The position numbers and the translations under genes were made by a program. From positions 124,001 through 188,000 of the forward strand of contig JAUZOO010000006.1 of assembly GCA_030706405.1 (NCBI GenBank): 64,000 bases of DNA. The letters run 5' to 3'. Source of the stretch: Bacteroidota bacterium (GTDB lineage Bacteria; Bacteroidota; Bacteroidia; Bacteroidales; JAAUTT01). The notes beneath the pieces are model-generated. The model ran no database searches. It was not told the origin of the DNA and saw nothing but the letters and a program-made list of their open reading frames with translations. Position 1 is the first letter of the stretch. Each line of letters starts with the position of its first letter. This document shows, piece by piece, positions 54,352-61,789 of this stretch.

Positions 54352-54520
54352 ACAAATTTATCCGAAGTAGAGGATATGCATGAGCTGTGGGATAGAAAAA
54401 GGATCATGATGAAACGCATAATCTGGCTCAAGACCCGAAATGCGGCGAGATTGAAAAGAAAATGGCCAATGATTTGCTCGAAAATATCGGTGGTGTGCAA
54501 ATATCAATAAAACGAACCAT
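54352..54520 (+). pseudogene. Frame-shifted remnant resembling a sulfatase C-terminus
   Basis: Between GH26 and the esterase gene the frame starting at 54352 reads TNLSEVEDMHELWDRK. After a one-base slip in the A-run at 54396-54400, the next frame reads KDHDETHNLAQDPKCGEIEKK. The HELWD...DETHNLAQDP layout matches the tail of type I sulfatases (ELYDLxxDPxETxNLAxDP). No other sulfatase part, and no catalytic C/S-x-P-x-R, is present nearby. The second frame is open into the esterase gene. It may be a decayed 3' fragment left by deletion. The match is by eye and short. Confidence 0.45.
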
Positions 54521-54563
54521 GAAAAATTTGTGGGCGATTATCATCACCCTAATCAGTATTAAG

Positions 54564-55733
54564 ATGAAGAAAATTAATTTATTGATGTTTGGTAGTTTGG
54601 TGGTTGCGGTTTGTTTTTTTACGACAAACGCAATGGCACAGCAAACGCCTGTGAATACATATAGTATAAAAGGCTGGTGGGGGCCGCCATCTCCACCTTT
54701 TTCGCCGGTGGTAAATGCGGACAGGAGTATAACCTTTCGGGTAAAAGCTCCTAAGGCTGTAAGTGTAAATTTGTTATTCGGTGAATGGGATGTTAAGCCG
54801 CAACCATTAACGAAAGATTCTATGGGCGTGTGGAGTGTTACCATTAACTCCGTTCAGCCCGATATTTATTCGTATGTTTTTAATATTGATGGCGTTCAGG
54901 TGCCGGATATGAATAATCCTGTAACCAAAATTGGAACACAGATTTATTCAAGCATTGTGGAGGTGCCCGGTACTCCGGCACGGTTTGACGAAGTGCAGAA
55001 TGTGCCGCATGGTGTTTTACAGTCGTGTCGGTTTTGGTCATCGGTACTTAACCGCGTGCGGGCATTTAATGTCTATTTTCCTTCACAATATTTTACGGAG
55101 CCTAAGCGTCGCTTCCCGGTGTTATATCTTCGCCATGGCGGAGGTGATAATGAAACCAGTTGGAGCCAGCCTGCAGGGCGGGCTGATGTGATACTCGAAA
55201 ATCTTATTGCCCGGCAGAAAGCTGTGCCTATGATTATTGTGATGCCTAACGGCCTTACCGATGGCTCCTGGGCTGGCGGCAGTACTCCCGAGGGGATGAA
55301 GGCACTGGAGCAGGAACTGCTTTCGGATGTTATGCCATGGGTTGAAAAGAATTGCAGGGTATTGCCCGGTCGCGAAAATTGTGCCATTACCGGATTGTCG
55401 ATGGGTGGCGGACAGGCTTTTGTGATGGGGCTACGGAATCTCGATAAATTTGCCTGGGTTGGCGAGTTTAGTGCCGGCCTCCTGAGTGATAAAGATTTTA
55501 AGGTTGACGAGTTGCTGCCGGGAATTGTTAATGCTTCCAATTTGAATGATAAGCTAAAACTTTTTTGGATTGGCTGTGGAAAAGACGATCCTAGATATAA
55601 CGGGCATTTAGCTTTGATTGATTTGTTAAATAAACGTGGTGTTCGCAATGAATTTCACGATACGCCCGGCGGACACGAATGGAAGGTTTGGCGTGTTGAA
55701 CTTGCAGGATTTATGCAAAAAGTATTTCAGTGA
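54564..55733 (+). CDS. Secreted CE1-type esterase with N-terminal E-set domain
   Basis: A 389-residue protein starting at the ATG at 54564, where a signal peptide begins (KINLLMFGSLVVAVCFFTTNAMAQ). The frame continues upstream without a stop for about 50 codons, but that part looks like a sulfatase remnant. Residues about 45-140 form an early-set Ig-like domain (SITFRVKAPKAVSVNLLFGEWD); the alpha/beta-hydrolase follows with Ser279 in ITGLSMGGGQAF, Asp in WIGCGKDDPR and His in TPGGHEWKVW. This architecture is the family of Bacteroidota feruloyl/acetyl xylan esterases. By location beside a mannanase it could deacetylate mannan, an inference only. Confidence 0.9.
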   Translation: MKKINLLMFGSLVVAVCFFTTNAMAQQTPVNTYSIKGWWGPPSPPFSPVVNADRSITFRVKAPKAVSVNLLFGEWDVKPQPLTKDSMGVWSVTINSVQPDIYSYVFNIDGVQVPDMNNPVTKIGTQIYSSIVEVPGTPARFDEVQNVPHGVLQSCRFWSSVLNRVRAFNVYFPSQYFTEPKRRFPVLYLRHGGGDNETSWSQPAGRADVILENLIARQKAVPMIIVMPNGLTDGSWAGGSTPEGMKALEQELLSDVMPWVEKNCRVLPGRENCAITGLSMGGGQAFVMGLRNLDKFAWVGEFSAGLLSDKDFKVDELLPGIVNASNLNDKLKLFWIGCGKDDPRYNGHLALIDLLNKRGVRNEFHDTPGGHEWKVWRVELAGFMQKVFQ

Positions 55734-55780
55734 AATTAAGGTTGTTAGATTGATAGGTTAGTGAGTTTAGTCAAACATTT

Positions 55781-55839
55781 AAGGCTAAAGGTTTTTAATT
55801 GGAGTGCTCCGGCCTTCGGTTTTTAGCTTTTAGCCTTTT
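55781..55839 (+). terminator. Stem-loop downstream of the esterase gene
   Basis: AAGGCTAAA at 55781-55789 pairs with TTTAGCCTT at 55829-55837, followed by TT. A GGAG/CTCC hairpin lies inside the long loop. It begins 48 bases after the stop; probably a terminator. Confidence 0.5.
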
Positions 55840-56330
55840 GCGTAGAATTAGGTGTGGTATTTTGGTATGTGTTTTTGTTAAAATAGTATTATATGTAATA
55901 ATTGTTATGTTTGATGTTGTATTAGTATTATAATATTCTTTTTGCATCAGGTCATTGTTTGGTTAGACTTTGGGTGATAAAATATTAAGTACAATTGATG
56001 TATTGGTAGTTGATGAAATTGATGGTTAGGTTAATAACTGGAAGTGTGTTTGCTGTATTATGTCTTATTGAGTTTAAAGTGAGTTTGTTGAAGTAGATTG
56101 TAATGTTGTAGTAATTCATTTATTTATTGGTTGTTGCAGTTTTTTTAATACAAAATTTGAATATTGTTTAATGGGGTAGGGTGTCTGTGTGTATACAGAG
56201 TTGGGTAAATGTCAGTGCTTTGCATTATGAGTGACGGAGTTTGCCTATTTTGGTAGTTTTTGCAGGTTGCTAGTGCTTAACACTTGGTTTGTAAATGGTT
56301 CTATAGATATGTTGCATCGGATGGGTATTA

Positions 56331-56377
56331 TTTAAGCATCATGCTTTCTGAGCAAACGATTGCTTAAAAGTGATGCT
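56331..56377. repeat. Overlapping alternative inverted repeats
   Basis: TTTAAGCA (56331-56338) pairs with TGCTTAAA (56361-56368). AGCATCA (56335-56341), overlapping the first arm, pairs with TGATGCT (56371-56377). Smaller AGCAA/TTGCT and AAGCAT/ATGCTT hairpins lie within. The two long stems are mutually exclusive. Confidence 0.5.
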
Positions 56378-56506
56378 GTTGATGGGTTTTGAGTCTAAGT
56401 TGTTTGTAATAAATTAGTTGGCTTGATAGCGGTTTTTATTTATTGGAGTGTAACATGTTGAATTGTAGTTTATTGTGTTTTGTTGGCGGAATGGGTGTAG
56501 TTTGGT

Positions 56507-56532
56507 TTTTAATATTATATAATGTTAAAAAA
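56507..56532 (+). repeat. Copy 2 of a 26-base upstream repeat
   Basis: Core TAATATTATATAATGTTAA. It differs at two positions from the copy at 53064-53089 upstream of GH26 and ends 81 bases before the susC start. Confidence 0.45.
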
Positions 56533-56613
56533 GCATTAATTAATCGTATGTAAATGGATTAATATTGTTACATAAAACCGGAATCGGTTATCAACTATTA
56601 ATTAACTAAAAAA

Positions 56614-59600
56614 ATGATTTTTATGGAAAAATTACGAAGCACTTTTTTAGTGTGTATTATTTTTCTGTTGGGGAATGTCGGCCTGGCATTCGCGCAACCA
56701 AGGATAATACGAGGTACAGTCACGGATGAAAAAGGTGCAACTATGCCAGGTGTTAGTGTAATGATTAAAGGAACGTCAACTGGTACACAGACAGGTGTTG
56801 ATGGGAAATTTTCGCTTGGCGTATCGGCTGAAAAAGCTGTTCTGCAATTTTCGTTTGTAGGATTTGAATCTCAGGAACTCCCGGTCAACGCCACAACCAT
56901 TGACGTTGTAATGAAGGAAAAGGGCAGTGTACTGAGCGAAGTCGTTGTTATGGCTTTTGCCACCCAGAAGAAGGTGAACGTTACCGGCGCTGTTTCAACA
57001 GTATCGGGCAAGGATTTGGTAGCTACACCGGTTGCCAACATTACTAATGCACTTATAGGCAGTACCCCCGGCATAGGAGGTCTGCAAACCAGTGGTGAGC
57101 CCGGTCGCAATACTGCCGATATTTTTATTCGCGGGAAAGCAACCTATGGCAACACTACTCCGCTGGTTGTAATCGACGGGGTTGAGCAGGCCGCAGAGCG
57201 TGCTTTCGACGAGTTAAATGCCATTGATGCCAACGAAGTAGCCGGGATCAGCGTATTAAAAGATGCGTCTTCAACCGCTGTTTACGGTATACGCGGGGCT
57301 AATGGGGTTATTATTGTTACCACTAAAAGAGGAAAGGTTGGTAAAGCCCAGGTTAGCCTTTCTGCAAACTATGGAGTAACCAAAGCTACCAATTTCCAGA
57401 AGGGACTTACCTCTTACGAATGGGCTTCCATGCGTAACGAAGCTATTCAGAATGAAATGAAAGGCTTTTCGGGAAACACCGGTTTAACAGCTTATTTATA
57501 TAGTAACGATGATCTTTGGAAGTTTAAGAATAACCGCGATTTTACCGATGCTGAGGTTGCTGCTTATTCAGGTCTGACGGATCAACAAAGAACCACGTTA
57601 AAATCAAGTCCAGCCTTATATTATGGAAGCCATGATCTTTATAAAGAACAATTTGGCGAAGTGGGGCCGCAAAAACAGATAAACCTTAATATCTCCGGTG
57701 GAACCGAGAAGGTTAAGTACTTTACTTCACTTGGTTATTTTTCTCAAAAAGGGATTACCAATGTAACCGAATATTATGGTTCAAGCACACAGTCGAAATT
57801 TGATCGTTATAATTTTCGGTCGAACTTTGATATTCAGGTGCTTAAAAACCTTCAGGTTTCGGTAAATATTGCCGGACAGTTTGGAACTACCATAGGGCCC
57901 GGAAGCTCGAGTGCTGGTCCTTATGACTTGAGCGCGAGGTATAAAGTGATTATGCAATATATCTATGACGGCAATCCTTTTATGTGCCCGGGTATTGTTG
58001 ATGGTCATCTGATTAACGATTTTGCCGGTACTGCCGGAAGTATTCAGAATCCGTTGTCTACTAAGACTTCCAGCTCAATTGGACCTCAAAATGCAGTTTT
58101 CAACCTGCTCAATTCCGGAACGGGAACACTTTACAATACTTTGCTTGATAACAGTATTTCGGTTAAACATACCATGGATTACCTCACCAAGGGTTTAACC
58201 ATTCGCGGAACCGTTAGTTATCAGGATAATTATACAAAGTATGCGTCGTTTGTGCCCAGTTTGCCGGCATATTCGATTCAACGAAACCTCGCCGATCCTA
58301 CAAAATATGATTTCATGGGAGGCCGTATAACCAGTGCCAATTCGTTTACATCGTATGGCTATGGCACATGGAATAAGCTTTATATTGATGGAGGTATCGA
58401 TTATTCCGGAAATTTTAACGGACATAATATTACTGGTTTATTGTTGGGTAAAGCATCGAGATATACCATGCCTAACGATCCCAACAACACTCCCTCCGGC
58501 GTACTCGGGTTGGTTGGCCGCGTGGCCTACAGTTTCAAGGATCGCTATATGGCTGAGTTTAACCTTGGCTATAATGGTACCGAACAGTTTGCAGAAGGTA
58601 AACGTTTTGGATTTTTCCCTGCATATTCTTTCGGATGGGTTCCTACCAAGGAGTCGTTTTTTCCTGAAAACCCATGGGTAACTTTTCTCAAAGTACGTGG
58701 TTCGTACGGGGTAGTTGGTAACGATCTTCTCGGAAGTACCGGCCGCCGCTATCTGTACTTCCCCAATACCTATAATCTTAATCAAACCGGATATTATTTA
58801 GGAAATGGTAACGGTTCTTCTACAAATACATATTATTCAGGAGTAAATGAAGGTACACTTGGTAATCCCGATGTAACATGGGAAAAGGCCGAGAAATATG
58901 ATTTGGGTTTCGAATCCAAGTTTTTGTCCGACAGGCTTTCCTTTACCATGGATTTGTTTAAAGAAAACCGTAGTAATATTCTTACCACATTGGGTATAAT
59001 TCCTACAATCTACGGGGTGTCCTCCGGTTCTGTTCCTCCGGTCAATGTGGGTAAAACCATTAATAAAGGTTATGAAATATCATTGGGCTGGAGCGATAAA
59101 ATTGGTAAGGTAGGTTATTCGATTGACGGCGATATCAGCTATGCGCATAATAAAATTCTTTACCGTGCCGAGGCTTCCAATCCTTATCCATGGATGAACC
59201 AGACCGGTTTTAGCATTGGACAGAAATTTGGGTTAGTAAGCGACGGATTTTTCAATACACCCGAGGAACTGGCTAATCGCCCTTATAATAACTACACCAG
59301 CAACAAGGCAACGTTGGGAGATATTCGCTACAAAGATTTGAATGGCGACGGAATAATCAGCAATTATGATGTTTGTCCTATCGGTTATCCGAACCTTCCC
59401 GAGTATCACTTCAATGTTAAGCTTAGGCTTAATTATCAGGGATTTGATATGAGCGCTCTCTTTATTGGAACGGCTAATGGTTCGTATTACATGAACTCCG
59501 GATTGACCATTCCTTTCTATAAAAATGCCGGAAACGCATGGAAATGGGAGTATGACGGTCGCTGGACTCCCGAAAAGGCGGCCTCAGGTGCTAAGATTAC

Positions 59601-59901
59601 TTATCCGCGCGCCATGTACTCATATACAACTAGTGATCATGATTTCCTAAGCAGCGATTTCTGGGCAATATCCAATAATTTCCTGAAAGTTAAAAACGTG
59701 GAAATTGGCTATACTCTCCCTGAAAAAATGTTACGGGCATTTAAGATTAGCTCCCTGCGTATCTATGCCAACGGAAATAACCTGTTTACATTTAAAAATA
59801 AACTCACGGATATAGGAATTGATCCGGAAACTGCCGATGGTAACACTTACATCTACCCGATAACACGAGTGTTTAATATTGGATTAAACGTTCGTTTTTA
59901 A
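56614..59901 (+). CDS. SusC-like TonB-dependent outer-membrane transporter
   Basis: A 1095-residue protein; an in-frame ATG at 56623 is an alternative start. A signal peptide (STFLVCIIFLLGNVGLAFAQ) precedes a CarboxypepD-regulatory-like domain (IRGTVTDEKGATMPGVSVMIKGTSTGTQTG). The TonB plug follows from about 115 (GAVSTVSGKDLVATPVANITNALIG; DIFIRG; LVVIDGVEQ; ISVLKDASSTAVYGIRGANGVIIVTTK). The remainder is a 22-strand barrel ending in an aromatic residue (FNIGLNVRF). With the SusD-like partner encoded 33 bases downstream, it imports oligosaccharides through the outer membrane. Nearby GH26 and esterase genes point to mannan-type substrates. Confidence 0.97.
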   Translation: MIFMEKLRSTFLVCIIFLLGNVGLAFAQPRIIRGTVTDEKGATMPGVSVMIKGTSTGTQTGVDGKFSLGVSAEKAVLQFSFVGFESQELPVNATTIDVVMKEKGSVLSEVVVMAFATQKKVNVTGAVSTVSGKDLVATPVANITNALIGSTPGIGGLQTSGEPGRNTADIFIRGKATYGNTTPLVVIDGVEQAAERAFDELNAIDANEVAGISVLKDASSTAVYGIRGANGVIIVTTKRGKVGKAQVSLSANYGVTKATNFQKGLTSYEWASMRNEAIQNEMKGFSGNTGLTAYLYSNDDLWKFKNNRDFTDAEVAAYSGLTDQQRTTLKSSPALYYGSHDLYKEQFGEVGPQKQINLNISGGTEKVKYFTSLGYFSQKGITNVTEYYGSSTQSKFDRYNFRSNFDIQVLKNLQVSVNIAGQFGTTIGPGSSSAGPYDLSARYKVIMQYIYDGNPFMCPGIVDGHLINDFAGTAGSIQNPLSTKTSSSIGPQNAVFNLLNSGTGTLYNTLLDNSISVKHTMDYLTKGLTIRGTVSYQDNYTKYASFVPSLPAYSIQRNLADPTKYDFMGGRITSANSFTSYGYGTWNKLYIDGGIDYSGNFNGHNITGLLLGKASRYTMPNDPNNTPSGVLGLVGRVAYSFKDRYMAEFNLGYNGTEQFAEGKRFGFFPAYSFGWVPTKESFFPENPWVTFLKVRGSYGVVGNDLLGSTGRRYLYFPNTYNLNQTGYYLGNGNGSSTNTYYSGVNEGTLGNPDVTWEKAEKYDLGFESKFLSDRLSFTMDLFKENRSNILTTLGIIPTIYGVSSGSVPPVNVGKTINKGYEISLGWSDKIGKVGYSIDGDISYAHNKILYRAEASNPYPWMNQTGFSIGQKFGLVSDGFFNTPEELANRPYNNYTSNKATLGDIRYKDLNGDGIISNYDVCPIGYPNLPEYHFNVKLRLNYQGFDMSALFIGTANGSYYMNSGLTIPFYKNAGNAWKWEYDGRWTPEKAASGAKITYPRAMYSYTTSDHDFLSSDFWAISNNFLKVKNVEIGYTLPEKMLRAFKISSLRIYANGNNLFTFKNKLTDIGIDPETADGNTYIYPITRVFNIGLNVRF

Positions 59902-59934
59902 ACTAATCTGGACTAAAAATTTAAAACATATAAT

Positions 59935-61749
59935 ATGAAAAAGATATTGAATTTTTTGATAGGGGTAGGACTTTTAGGAGGAGTCTATTCATGTCAGGAA
60001 ACTTTTCTTCAAAAGCCTGATACTTCAGGGACGGTTAACCTGGATAAAGTTTATTCGTCGGCCTTAAATGCCAAAGCAGCATTGTTGTATTGTTATCGTA
60101 ACGTGCTTATTCAGGGCTGGCCCGGAGGTATTGGTATTGGACACGGAGCATTGGCTTCCATCTCGGGCGAGCGTTACCGTGGATATAACTGGCATGGTAC
60201 TTATACCATTGCAAATGCAGGGTTAACACCTAACGGAACCGATGGAAGTGACGGAGGCGCAGATAATTTTGGAACTAACTGGACTTGTATCCGGTCGTGT
60301 TTTTTGGTTTATCAGAATATAGATAAAGTTCCGGATATGGATGCCAATACCAAGGCCACCATTAAAGCCGAGTGTAAAGGCTTAATTGCTTACCGTTATA
60401 TGAATATGTTTTTTCGCTATGGCGGAGTTCCGATTGTTACCAAGGCATTTGATCCTTCAGATAATCTGAATATTAAACGTGCAACATTACAGGAAACGCT
60501 TGATTATACGCTTAAATTATGTGATGAAGCCATTGCCGGTTTGCCCGAGAAATGGACCGAAGATCAGACCGGCCGGTTAACCAAGGGCGCTGTAATGGCG
60601 ATGAAATCGAAACTTTTAATGTTTGCAGCACGCCCGTTGTTTAATTCGGCTACGCCTTATCTCGATTTTGGTAGCAATAACAACCTGATATGTTTTGGAA
60701 ATGCTGATCCTGAACGTTGGAAAACGGCTATTGATGCCAATGAAGCTGTGCTTACATGGGCTGCCACTAATGGATATAAACTAATTAATACCGGGGCTGC
60801 CGGAGCCGGAAATCCGAACCCTAACGCCGGAGACGATTATGGAACAGCTTGTTCTACCCCCGGAAACCCCGAAGTTATTCTTGCTTTTAAATGGGATAAT
60901 GCTTCTTCCGGAAATTTCTTTATCTTTTATTATTTAAACACCTCTCCTTACTGGTCAAACAGCCGGTATGATACCGATCAGGTGGGCTTGTTAAGCAACT
61001 TCTTATCCAATTACTGGAGAAATGATGGAAAAGACGAATCGTGGCCAAGTGCTGACAGTATTGGCGCCCGTAAAGCTGCCGACTGGATTGCACGTGTAAA
61101 TCGGCTTGAACCCCGCTTCCTGATCGACAATAACGTACCTGGCGTAGGGTCTAAAAGTAACCCCGGCGATAACAACTGGAACAACGTTGGATGGGGCCGT
61201 ACCCTGGGCAATTTTACCACCTCGGCTTACCCGGCAAGTGGCGGTAACGGACGCGGCTGCGGAAATCCTACCAAGTTCTATTATCATGCTTATTCAAGAA
61301 CCTGGTTCGAAGCTCCTTTGTTCAGAATGGCCGAGATATATCTTAACCTCGCCGAAGCTTATAACGAATACGGAAATACCACCAAAGCACTTGAGAACCT
61401 GAATTATGTGCATAATCGTGCAGGTTTGCCGGCTATCACCGAAACCGACAAGGTTAAGCTTCGGGCAATTATCCAACGCGAATGGGCAGTGGAGTATTAT
61501 AACGAAAGTCATCGTTATTACGACGTGAAACATTGGAAATTAAGCGACATCGGAAATGGAATTATTGGCGGACAGATGCGTGAAATGACCTGGCAATGTG
61601 CCTCCAGCAACCAGAACCTGGCAGCTAACGAATATTATTACTGGGACACTAAATCGTATGTTGCCTTTTGGAGTGCTAAAATGTTCCTGGAGCCAATTCC
61701 TCAGTCGGAAATAAACAAAGGGATACTGATTCAAAACCCCGGTTATTAA
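59935..61749 (+). CDS. SusD/RagB-like surface glycan-binding lipoprotein
   Basis: A 604-residue lipoprotein: signal peptide MKKILNFLIGVGLLGGVYSCQ with the lipobox cysteine at about residue 20. SusD-like TPR helices are visible (NAKAALLYCYRNVLI; AECKGLIAYRYMNMFFRYGGVPIVTKAF; LQETLDYTLKLCDEAIAGLP; GAVMAMKSKLLMFAARPLFN). The C-terminus has the RagB hallmark FRMAEIYLNLAEAYNEYG, REWAVEYYNESHRYYDVKHWK and EPIPQSEINKG. It caps the preceding SusC-like transporter and binds the incoming glycan. The aromatic-rich 360-420 region probably lines the binding site; ligand unknown. Confidence 0.96.
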   Translation: MKKILNFLIGVGLLGGVYSCQETFLQKPDTSGTVNLDKVYSSALNAKAALLYCYRNVLIQGWPGGIGIGHGALASISGERYRGYNWHGTYTIANAGLTPNGTDGSDGGADNFGTNWTCIRSCFLVYQNIDKVPDMDANTKATIKAECKGLIAYRYMNMFFRYGGVPIVTKAFDPSDNLNIKRATLQETLDYTLKLCDEAIAGLPEKWTEDQTGRLTKGAVMAMKSKLLMFAARPLFNSATPYLDFGSNNNLICFGNADPERWKTAIDANEAVLTWAATNGYKLINTGAAGAGNPNPNAGDDYGTACSTPGNPEVILAFKWDNASSGNFFIFYYLNTSPYWSNSRYDTDQVGLLSNFLSNYWRNDGKDESWPSADSIGARKAADWIARVNRLEPRFLIDNNVPGVGSKSNPGDNNWNNVGWGRTLGNFTTSAYPASGGNGRGCGNPTKFYYHAYSRTWFEAPLFRMAEIYLNLAEAYNEYGNTTKALENLNYVHNRAGLPAITETDKVKLRAIIQREWAVEYYNESHRYYDVKHWKLSDIGNGIIGGQMREMTWQCASSNQNLAANEYYYWDTKSYVAFWSAKMFLEPIPQSEINKGILIQNPGY

Positions 61750-61789
61750 ATTCCTCTTCAGTTTTATTACTCAAATTAAAAAAAGGATT

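Larger units (their letters stand above)
55734..56613. other. 880-bp non-coding region upstream of susC
   Basis: No credible gene is visible on either strand. It contains a stem-loop after the esterase gene, a -7-like TATGTTTG at 55906-55913, TAGTATTATA motifs at about 55884 and 55923, overlapping inverted repeats at 56331-56377 and the 26-base repeat at 56507-56532. It is T- and G-rich on the plus strand. It may host a long leader or small RNA for the SusCD operon; nothing further can be supported. Confidence 0.6.

Noticed and set aside
54462-54563. N-terminal extension of the esterase from the upstream ATG
   Set aside because: The extension would bury the signal peptide that starts at 54564; the upstream residues resemble a sulfatase tail.
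55073-55648. A 191-codon minus-strand open frame
   Set aside because: It is antisense to the esterase catalytic domain, serine- and proline-rich, with no recognisable motif.
55734-56613. Hidden small protein gene in the susC upstream region
   Set aside because: Frames are short and of biased composition, with no start site and motif combination that stands out.
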